From positions 1 through 33,958 of the forward strand of contig JACCRK010000024.1 in the NCBI GenBank assembly GCA_013813565.1: 33,958 nt of DNA. Reading direction: 5' to 3'. Shown here in pieces: positions 24,587-32,142 of this stretch. Positions within the stretch are counted from its first letter, which is position 1; every line of letters begins with the position of its first letter. Origin of the DNA: Herpetosiphonaceae bacterium. Lineage in GTDB: Bacteria > Chloroflexota > Chloroflexia > Chloroflexales > Herpetosiphonaceae. Under the pieces are notes generated by a model, which was not told the DNA's origin, searched no databases, and saw only the letters and a list, made by a program, of their open reading frames with translations. The position numbers and the translations under genes were made by a program.

Positions 24587-24632
24587 AAAATAAACAAGGG
24601 GCGCAGCCAAAACTGCGCCCCTTGTTTATTTT
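24587..24632. terminator. Strong bidirectional terminator after spoVS
   Basis: A 20-bp perfect stem: AAAATAAACAAGGGGCGCAG (24587-24606), loop CCAAAA, and its exact complement (24613-24632), which ends in TTTATTTT. As the other arm begins with AAAATAAA, it also ends the converging minus-strand gene at 24650. Confidence 0.92.
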
Positions 24633-24649
24633 AGCCGCTTCCCGATCAT

Positions 24650-24955
24650 TTACATCTGAAAGCCGCCGGGATTTTGAATTTTTGAGGTAAACCAGGCGCG
24701 AAAGTTTTCGACATGCCGGTCGAGCCGCCCACGGATTGTCCGCCATTCCTCGGTCTCGATGAACGAGCGCAGCTCAAGATCATCGTCTGATACAATCCCG
24801 AGAATCATTTCGGGCGCTTTGCCGGCAATTCCCAGCCAGGCATCACTAATTGCTCCATGCTTCATCAACAGTGGAACGAACTCGCTGGTGACAAATTCCA
24901 GGTGTTCCTGATCTTTGTCTTCCTTAATATCCCAACTCATAAGTAGCTTTATCAT
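24650..24955 (-). CDS. Small conserved-looking protein, possible dimeric alpha-beta barrel fold
   Basis: A 101-residue cytoplasmic protein from the ATG at 24955; a second ATG at 24940 and an upstream one at 24982 are alternatives. I do not recognise a named family. The pattern of a first strand (KLLMSWDI), a helix (HLEFVTSEFVPLLMKHG), strand pair (DAWLGIAG, EMILGIVSDD) and a long helix ending in WRTIRGRLDRHVENFRAWF is like one half of a dimeric alpha-beta barrel (as in the ABM/EthD group), but no catalytic residues can be assigned. There is no ribosome-binding site before 24955, while a -10 element ends 7 bases upstream, so the message may be leaderless. It is a single gene converging on spoVS. 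Confidence 0.7.
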   Translation of the reverse strand: MIKLLMSWDIKEDKDQEHLEFVTSEFVPLLMKHGAISDAWLGIAGKAPEMILGIVSDDDLELRSFIETEEWRTIRGRLDRHVENFRAWFTSKIQNPGGFQM

Positions 24956-24962
24956 ACCGTTT

Positions 24963-24971
24963 ATTGTACCA
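24963..24971 (-). promoter_or_regulatory. Extended -10 promoter of a leaderless-looking gene
   Basis: Minus strand TGGTACAAT (24971-24963): a TGn extension and a -10 with five of six matches. Only 7 bases separate it from the ATG at 24955, so transcription would start at or next to the start codon. No good -35 is present. Confidence 0.5.
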
Positions 24972-25109
24972 GAGATGGGCAAATAGTAGCCACTATTTAG
25001 GTATTAGGATCGCTAATTCAGCCCGAAATGTGTCCTTCCAGCCCCGCAACAAGCACCTGGAATATGCGTTAACGTCATGCTAGAGTTTGCTCGTTCGCTC
25101 AAACATGGC

Positions 25110-25137
25110 TTGATTCAGGGCCGCAATATGCTATAAT
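25110..25137 (+). promoter_or_regulatory. Promoter of ssrA (tmRNA)
   Basis: -35 TTGATT (25110-25115), 16-base spacer, perfect -10 TATAAT (25132-25137). The mature tmRNA 5' end at 25154 is 16 bases further on, leaving a short trailer for RNase P to remove. Confidence 0.75.
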
Positions 25138-25153
25138 ACATCAACTCAAGCAC

Positions 25154-25527
25154 GGGGATGCTTGGTTTCGACAGGGAGGGACGATCGTAAGCGGCAAGCC
25201 GAGACGCTAAGCCTCGTTAAATTGGCAAAAGCCATTAACTGGCAAAACAAACAATGTGTTCGCGAAGGCTCAGCCCTCGTTCGCACTTGCTGCCTAATTA
25301 GGTAGCACGTTCACCTAACCTCAGCCCGATGGGTTAGAGTGAACGTCAATTAGTCGGGCCGCTCTCCCACATGCGCCTGCGGGGTGGGAGCTAAGATAAG
25401 CAGGATGGTCACTTGCCCGCTTTGTTTGTTGCGTGGTGCAGTGACGACAAAAAAGCAATAAACTACGCTTGTAGATGTTTGCGGTTTAGCTTTCTGGACG
25501 CGGGTTCAATTCCCGCCATCTCCACCA
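25154..25527 (+). ncRNA. ssrA: tmRNA
   Basis: Transfer-messenger RNA, which frees ribosomes stalled on broken mRNA and tags the unfinished protein for destruction. The 5' end GGGGATG (25154-25160) pairs with CATCTCC (25517-25523), followed by A and an encoded CCA. GGTTTCGACAGG after the 5' arm and GCGGGTTCAATTCCCGCC before the 3' arm are the D-loop-like and T-arm signatures. The tag frame runs from GGC at 25241 to TAA at 25295 and gives GKTNNVFAKAQPSFALAA, to which the charged alanine is added in front; it ends in ALAA as required by ClpXP-type proteases and begins like the Bacillus tag (A)GKTN. The paired segments around 25300-25400 are the expected pseudoknots. It is a one-piece, not permuted, tmRNA. 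Confidence 0.96.
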
Positions 25528-25531
25528 GACC

Positions 25532-25570
25532 ACACCAGCACCTGAGTTTTTTCAGGTGCTGGTGTTTTTT
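25532..25570 (+). terminator. Intrinsic terminator of ssrA
   Basis: ACACCAGCACCTGA (25532-25545) pairs perfectly with TCAGGTGCTGGTGT (25552-25565), then T6. It starts 5 bases after the mature 3' end and abuts the end of a converging gene (25569). Confidence 0.92.
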
Positions 25571-26399
25571 AGGGGCCTTTTTCGGTCGTAACCCACAGCT
25601 GACTGCCATTAGTTGTGATCTCGATCGTGCCGTGGAGTTCTTCGTGCAGCAGGCGCCGCGCTGTGTCGCCGCGCTCAAACAGCGTTCGGGGCGCCTCGCG
25701 ACCGCTTGGGCTCTGGCTGTACACCACCACGCTCGCTTGCGCTCGCTCGGCCATCTGCTGGTCATCCGGACGGGTCCAGGGCCACCACAGGAGCGTAGCC
25801 GGCGGGGCGCTCTGTAGCAGCTGCGCGGCCTGCCCGTCGTCGGGCTGCGCCGCCAGAATCGCGCTGAAATCCCGATACTGCAGGCCAAATGTCAGGCCGC
25901 CCGCGCTGGTCGCCGTCTGAAGCACCGTAAGCCGCACGCCATCCAGCGTCAGGGTATCACCAACGTTCGCGATCTGGGCGGCGGTGTTTTCTTCGTGCAG
26001 GGCGGTGCGTAGCGCAGCATCCTGGCCAGCATCCGCCAGCGGTGCCAGCAGGGTCTGGCCAAACGTATAGCGCCGCGCCAGCGCCAGGGAGCCCGGCAGG
26101 TGGTGGTCACTGGCACGGGTTAGCGCTAAAACATCCAGCCTGCGCTGCCAGAACGGTATTCGATCGCTGACAAAAGCGCTGATGCCCACGCTGTCGCTGC
26201 CGCCGCCAATCATCAGGGTGTGGCCGTGGGGCGTGATAATCAGCAGGGCATCGCCCTTGAGCGCCGGCGCAATGATATGCAGCTGCCCATCCGGCCGCGT
26301 CCGCCACCAGATCCCGCCGCTGACCAGCGCCAGCAACAACAGCACCGCGCCGCCCCCCAGGACAGCGCGGTGCTGAAACCATCTCCGTCTCTCTCCCAT
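25569..26399 (-). CDS. Membrane-anchored ComEC-type metallo-beta-lactamase-like protein with lost metal ligands
   Basis: A 276-residue protein, GAGGAG 5 bases before the ATG. Residues 13-32 form one membrane helix. From about 38 on it follows the beta-lactamase-like domain found at the end of the DNA-uptake channel ComEC: LKGDALLIITPHGHTLMIGGG resembles the opening GDAxLIxTPxGxxxLIDGG, and RLDVLALTRASDHHLPGSLALARRY occupies the place of the SHxHxDHxGG metal motif. Here the first two metal histidines are Arg and Ser and the Asp is shifted; the aspartate of DGG is also replaced (IGGG). I therefore infer a non-catalytic or substrate-binding relative. It lacks the ComEC membrane channel. It follows ridA by 22 bases and is probably in its transcript. 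Its end touches the tmRNA terminator. Confidence 0.7.
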   Translation of the reverse strand: MGERRRWFQHRAVLGGGAVLLLLALVSGGIWWRTRPDGQLHIIAPALKGDALLIITPHGHTLMIGGGSDSVGISAFVSDRIPFWQRRLDVLALTRASDHHLPGSLALARRYTFGQTLLAPLADAGQDAALRTALHEENTAAQIANVGDTLTLDGVRLTVLQTATSAGGLTFGLQYRDFSAILAAQPDDGQAAQLLQSAPPATLLWWPWTRPDDQQMAERAQASVVVYSQSPSGREAPRTLFERGDTARRLLHEELHGTIEITTNGSQLWVTTEKGP

Positions 26400-26421
26400 C
26401 GATGCTCCTCAGCCATCCGCA

Positions 26422-26805
26422 TTACTTGCGCAGGGCGATAACCTCAACCTCAACCCGAACATCACGCGGCAGCCGGGCGACTTGGACGGTCGAGCGGGCC
26501 GGGGGATTGCTCGGGAAATATTCGCCATAGATGGCGTTGACGCTGGCAAAGTCGTTCATATCGGCCAGAAAAATGGTGGTCTTGACGATCTGCTCGAAGC
26601 TGCTGCCAGCGGCCGCCAGCACCGCACGGATATTCTCCATCACCCGGCGGGTTTGCTCGTTGATGCCGCCGGCCACAACCTCGCCGGTGGCCGGGTCGAG
26701 CGGGATCTGGCCTGAGCAAAAGAGTAAGCCCTCGATGCCAATCGCCTGCGAGTACGGGCCAATTGCGCCCGGTGCGTCAGGTGTGCTGATAACGTCGCGC
26801 TTCAT
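26422..26805 (-). CDS. ridA: RidA-family enamine/imine deaminase
   Basis: Hydrolyses reactive 2-aminoacrylate and related enamines made by PLP enzymes, protecting them from damage. The frame opens earlier (26841), but the ATG at 26805 has AAAGGA 6 bases upstream and begins the normal family N-terminus (MKRDVISTPDAPGAIGPYSQA). The 127-residue length is standard. The catalytic arginine is R104 in NPPARSTVQV; the conserved Y18, the C30-SGQIPLDP strand and the late glutamate in VEVEVIAL are present. It is a trimer in known structures. It lies behind a hairpin that follows yraN and in front of the MBL-like gene, with which it probably shares a transcript. Confidence 0.93.
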   Translation of the reverse strand: MKRDVISTPDAPGAIGPYSQAIGIEGLLFCSGQIPLDPATGEVVAGGINEQTRRVMENIRAVLAAAGSSFEQIVKTTIFLADMNDFASVNAIYGEYFPSNPPARSTVQVARLPRDVRVEVEVIALRK

Positions 26806-26848
26806 TGCAGTCCTTTCTAAACATATTCTCAAGAGAAGCAATCTGCAA

Positions 26849-26884
26849 AGACGTAGGCTGAAAAGCTGGTCTCAGCCTGCGTCT
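26849..26884 (-). terminator. Hairpin between yraN and ridA
   Basis: AGACGTAGGCTGA (26849-26861) and TCAGCCTGCGTCT (26872-26884) form a 13-bp stem with a single G-U. It lies 5 bases after the yraN stop on the minus strand; the following bases (TTTGCAGATT) are only weakly T-rich. Confidence 0.6.
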
Positions 26885-26889
26885 CTGGG

Positions 26890-27288
26890 TCATTCACCAA
26901 TAGCGGACTCGATGTGGTTGAGCGTTTGCACATAGCCGCTCGCATCCAACGTAATCGCCACCACATCAATCCGATACGGTCCCGCCCAGCCATCCCCAGC
27001 CTGCTCGCGGGCATTCAGGTAGGCCAGCGCCAGCAGGGCCAGCCGCCGCGCCTTGGCGGGCGTGATCGACTCCTCGGCGCTGCCCCGCGCTGTGCCACGG
27101 CGGGTGCGGACTTCGACCAGAACCAGGGTCGCCCCGTGAGTGGCGATGATATCCAGCTCGCCGAGGCGGCAGCGCCAGCCCTGCGTCACAATGCGGTAGC
27201 CCGCCGCCTCCAGGTGGTCGGCGGCGAGGCGTTCGCCCCAGGCGCCCAGGGAGCGGCGGGCATCGGGCTGTGGTAGGCCGTTCGTCAT
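26890..27288 (-). CDS. yraN: YraN/UPF0102 family nuclease-like protein
   Basis: A 132-residue protein of the restriction-endonuclease-like fold group. It has the family order: G15-xx-GE-x-x-A helix, a strand YRIVTQGWRCRLGELDII with E44-x-D46, and VLVEVRTR (56-63) where the usual (V/F)VEVK(T/A)R motif has Lys replaced by Arg. These acidic residues would hold a metal ion. The biochemical role of the family is not settled; a link to DNA processing is often supposed from fold. It starts 9 bases after the eno stop codon on the same strand, so it is the second gene of that transcript. Confidence 0.88.
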   Translation of the reverse strand: MTNGLPQPDARRSLGAWGERLAADHLEAAGYRIVTQGWRCRLGELDIIATHGATLVLVEVRTRRGTARGSAEESITPAKARRLALLALAYLNAREQAGDGWAGPYRIDVVAITLDASGYVQTLNHIESAIGE

Positions 27289-27297
27289 CGCTGGGGG

Positions 27298-28656
<1,359 letters not shown>

Positions 28657-28675
28657 TTAATCTGTTCACCCAGCG

Positions 28676-29452
28676 CTAGGATTCCTGGTCGTCGGCCTTG
28701 ACCGGCATGCCAGTTGGCTGATCGAGCACGTAGCTGCCACGCTGCAGAGCGTGATCGACCGTCACCCGCTCATCGAACACAAAGCACTCGCCCTCCCACA
28801 GGCTCTCGGTCGCCGGGACGGTTTCGAGGTACTTCAAAATGCCGCCCTCAAGATGATACACCTCGTCAAAGCCCAGGTTGAGCAGCAGCGCGGTGGCTTT
28901 TTCGCAGCGAATCCCGCCGGTGCAGAACATCGCCACCTTGCGGTGCGCCTGCGGATCGAGGTTGGCCTCCACGTAGGCGGGAAATTCGCGGAATGAGGCG
29001 GTCTGCGGGTTCAGCGCGCCTTTGAAGGTGCCGACCTGAACCTCGTAGTCGTTGCGCGTGTCGACGAGCGTCACGCTGGGGTCGCTGATCAGCTGGTTCC
29101 ACTCGGCTGGCGGGACATAGTTGCCCACGGCGAAGTTGGGGTTGGCCTCCGGCATGCCCAGGGTGACGATCTCTTTTTTCAGCCGCACTTTCATGCGGGC
29201 AAACGGCGGCGTGTCGGCGGACGCCTCTTTCCACTCCAGCGGGCCGATGCGTGGGTCGGCCTGGAGATACGCCAGCACCGCATCGATCCCGGCCCGTGGC
29301 CCGGCGATGGTCGAGTTGATGCCCTCCTGGGCCAGCAGAATCGTGCCCTTGACCTGGTTGGCGTCGCACACCGCCCGCAGCGGCGCCCGCAGCTCGGCGT
29401 AGTCGGGCAGATCGACGAATTTGTAGAAGGCGGCGATCACAAGTGTACTCAT
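28676..29452 (-). CDS. trhO: TrhO-type rhodanese-domain protein (tRNA uridine-34 hydroxylase)
   Basis: The family (YceA/TrhO) makes 5-hydroxyuridine at the wobble position of certain tRNAs using oxygen, the first step to mo5U/cmo5U-type modifications. The 258-residue protein has the N-terminal acylphosphatase-like part (residues 1-95, FYKFVDLPDYAELRAPLR, GTILLAQEGINSTIAG) and the rhodanese domain (about 118-215) with the active-site loop C177-T-G-G-I-R-C183-EKA. The end carries GECFVFDERVTVDH, common to the family, but the protein stops early and lacks the cysteine-rich C-terminal part of longer members such as the E. coli one. The start has no strong ribosome-binding site but matches the family N-terminus. 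Confidence 0.92.
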   Translation of the reverse strand: MSTLVIAAFYKFVDLPDYAELRAPLRAVCDANQVKGTILLAQEGINSTIAGPRAGIDAVLAYLQADPRIGPLEWKEASADTPPFARMKVRLKKEIVTLGMPEANPNFAVGNYVPPAEWNQLISDPSVTLVDTRNDYEVQVGTFKGALNPQTASFREFPAYVEANLDPQAHRKVAMFCTGGIRCEKATALLLNLGFDEVYHLEGGILKYLETVPATESLWEGECFVFDERVTVDHALQRGSYVLDQPTGMPVKADDQES

Positions 29453-29520
29453 TGGCTGGGTTCCTATGTGGGTTATCTATTTAACTCAACACTGCTATAC
29501 GATGCATTTGCTGCTCCGTT

Positions 29521-32097
29521 TTACGTGATAATTCTGGGCGTCATATCCAGCGTGCCCTCAAGCAGGTGGGCGACGGTGCGGCGCAGGGTCAGCTGGTCGA
29601 ACGGCTTGGCGACAACCAGATCGACGCCGCGCAGCTTGGCCTCGGCCGGATCGATCTGGCGGGCCCAGCCGGTCAGCAGGATGGTGTGGACGCCGGACTC
29701 GCGGTCGCGGACGTGGCGCAGCACGTCCCAGCCCATCATATCGGGCATGCCCAGGTCGCTGATGACGATATCGAACGTGCCGGGGCGGAACTTCATCAGC
29801 GCCTCGCGGCCGTTTTCGGCGCTGACCACGGTGTGGCCCCAGGCCGATAGCATGCGGCTGAGCGCAATCCGCACCAGCTCCTCGTCCTCGACCACCAGAA
29901 TTCGCCCCTGATCGGTGGGGATCAGGTGGTCATTGGCGGCCACCTCGTCAAAGTCGACCTCCAGGATCGGCAGCCAGATGACGAAGTTGGTGCCGCGCCC
30001 TTCCTTGCTCTGGACCTCAATCCGGCCGCCGTGGCGGGCGACGATCGCCGCCGAGACCGCCAGGCCCAGCCCGTTGCCCTGCTCGCCCTTGGTCGTAAAG
30101 AAGGGATTGAAGATCCGCGCCTGAACCTCGGGGCTCATCCCAACGCCGGTATCGGCCACCGACAGAAAGACCTCGGCGCCGCGCTGCCCGGTGGCGACGC
30201 GAATAATCCCGCCGGTGGGCATCGCATCGGCGGCGTTGATGATCAGGTTGGTGATCACCTCGCGCAGTTCCGCCGCGTGGCCGCGAATAGTCGGGACTGG
30301 CTCAAGCTCGCGCTGAACCTCGATCTGGGTGCCCTTTTCCTGGGCCGCGTTCCGCCAGCGCACCCGTGTCAGATCGAGGGCGTCGCGGGCCAGGGTGTGC
30401 AGATCGACCGGCGCATCGGGCTGCTCGCCATCGTTGCGGGTAAAGCCCTGGATGCGCTTGACCGTCTCGGCGCCATCCTTGGCGGCCTTCTCGATCACCT
30501 GGAGTGTCTCAAGGTGGTCAGGATCCTTGATCTCAAGCATCAGCAGCTGGGTGTTGCCAAGAATACCGGCCAGCAGATTGTTGAAGTCGTGGGTGACGCC
30601 GCCGGCCAGCTCGCCAAGCGCCCGCAGCTTCTCGACAAACAGCAGGTGCTCCTGGGTCGCCTCCAGCTGCTGCATCGCGTCGGTGCGCTGGCTGTAGAGG
30701 CGGCCGTTGATCAGCGCGGTGGTCAGAAAGTGCGACAGGCCACCGAGCAGGCTGATCTGGCCATCGTTGAAGGCGTCGGCGGTGCGGCTCATCAGATTGA
30801 GCGTGCCCAGGCGATTCTCGGAGGTGGTTAGCGGCAGCATCAGCAGCGATTTGGCGCTTTCATCAAACGGCGGCAGGGCAATCGGCGTATTGGTGCTGTC
30901 ATTATGGGCCAGATAGACCGGGTGACCGGCCTCGAATGCGGTGCGCAGGGGTGTGCCCAGACCGGTAAACGTCTGGCCAGCCTCCATTGCGCCGTGATAG
31001 GCATCGTTGGCGGCGACCACCGAGAAACAGTTATGGTCGCTATCAAACAGTGTCACGCTGGCCTGATCGTAGGGCACTAGCTGGCGGATCTGCTGCAGCG
31101 CCGTGTCCAAAATGCGCTTGATATCCAGCGAGGAGCTAATCACCCTGGCCAGCTCGTTGATCGCGGTCAGGCTGGTGGCCCGCTCGCGGGCAACGCTGTA
31201 CAGCCGGGCGTTGGCCAGCGCCGCCGCCAGATGATCGGCCACATTGATGATCCGCTGGATGCTGCGCTCGCTGGTCATCTGCGAGGTCTGGAGCAGCAGC
31301 ACACCGATGACCTGGCCGGTATTGAGCAGCGGCAGCGCAATCTGGGTGCCAACCACGCCGGGCGCGTGAAGCAGGGTATCGAAGGGCGGGTCGCGGCGGA
31401 TAATTGCGTGGCGATGGTGGACCGCCTCGCCAGCGATGCCAGTGGTCAGCGGCAGCCACTGGGTCGCCAGCGGCTGAATCAGGCCATCCTCGCTTTGGGT
31501 CACGCCGTGGCGAATCGTAATGCCATTTGTATCGACCATCCCAACCACAGAAAGGGTCAGATCGAAGTTCTTGGCAAACGTGCGCACAAACTCGGTCAGC
31601 AGTGGCTCGATCTCTAGCGAGGAGGTGATCATCCGCGTCATCGTCACGACCGCCTCGTCGTACTCACGCTCGCGCTGAACATCGGCGATCTGCGCCTCCA
31701 GCTCGGCGTAGCGCAGCGCGGTGCGCTCGTGAAGCTCGTTGAAGGCGCTGATCGTAATTTTCAACGCTGGATCGCCCTGAGATGACAGGCGCACTGGCTC
31801 ATCGAGCTGGCGCTGGAGCAGCAGGGCCAGCTCTTCCAGCGGATAGCGCATCCACCGAACGCCGCGCAATGTGAGGAAAATAGTGACGATGCCCCCAAAC
31901 AGCGCCGACCCGCCAATCAGCAGGCCGGCGAGGAGATGCTCCTCCCAGGTGACCGGCGTGCGATTTTGCTGGGCCGTATCAAACATCCACAGCTGCCAGG
32001 CCGTCACCCCACCCACCAGCAGGATGGTCAAGAGAACGGTCCCAATCAGACCATTGCGGATTCTTCGGGCTGGATGGCCTGCGCGTACTTTTGCCAT
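29521..32097 (-). CDS. Hybrid sensor histidine kinase: 2 TM, two GAF domains, HisKA, HATPase, receiver
   Basis: An 858-residue membrane kinase. Two membrane helices (about 17-38 and 54-77) enclose a very short outer loop, so the signal is probably sensed inside. A coiled helix (85-155) leads to two GAF domains (about 160-300 and 318-468), which bind small molecules or bilin-type cofactors; I see no obvious bilin cysteine. The kinase core has H503 in GGVTHDFNNLLAGI, the N box NLIINAADAM (617-626), the D box DTGVGM (649-654) and G-rich GEQGNGLGL (671-679). A C-terminal receiver follows at 732-850 with DE acidic pair (V736-EDE), D781 as phosphorylation site and K831. The HDFNN form of the H box is typical of the group with attached receivers. 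No output regulator gene is adjacent. Confidence 0.95.
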   Translation of the reverse strand: MAKVRAGHPARRIRNGLIGTVLLTILLVGGVTAWQLWMFDTAQQNRTPVTWEEHLLAGLLIGGSALFGGIVTIFLTLRGVRWMRYPLEELALLLQRQLDEPVRLSSQGDPALKITISAFNELHERTALRYAELEAQIADVQREREYDEAVVTMTRMITSSLEIEPLLTEFVRTFAKNFDLTLSVVGMVDTNGITIRHGVTQSEDGLIQPLATQWLPLTTGIAGEAVHHRHAIIRRDPPFDTLLHAPGVVGTQIALPLLNTGQVIGVLLLQTSQMTSERSIQRIINVADHLAAALANARLYSVARERATSLTAINELARVISSSLDIKRILDTALQQIRQLVPYDQASVTLFDSDHNCFSVVAANDAYHGAMEAGQTFTGLGTPLRTAFEAGHPVYLAHNDSTNTPIALPPFDESAKSLLMLPLTTSENRLGTLNLMSRTADAFNDGQISLLGGLSHFLTTALINGRLYSQRTDAMQQLEATQEHLLFVEKLRALGELAGGVTHDFNNLLAGILGNTQLLMLEIKDPDHLETLQVIEKAAKDGAETVKRIQGFTRNDGEQPDAPVDLHTLARDALDLTRVRWRNAAQEKGTQIEVQRELEPVPTIRGHAAELREVITNLIINAADAMPTGGIIRVATGQRGAEVFLSVADTGVGMSPEVQARIFNPFFTTKGEQGNGLGLAVSAAIVARHGGRIEVQSKEGRGTNFVIWLPILEVDFDEVAANDHLIPTDQGRILVVEDEELVRIALSRMLSAWGHTVVSAENGREALMKFRPGTFDIVISDLGMPDMMGWDVLRHVRDRESGVHTILLTGWARQIDPAEAKLRGVDLVVAKPFDQLTLRRTVAHLLEGTLDMTPRIIT

Positions 32098-32142
32098 AAA
32101 TCCTGCTTACTACGTGCTACTCAATCATCAATGCTTGCTGGA

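Noticed and set aside
25413-25817. 134-codon plus-strand frame starting inside tmRNA
   Set aside because: It begins in the 3' half of ssrA, crosses its terminator and is antisense to the MBL-like gene.
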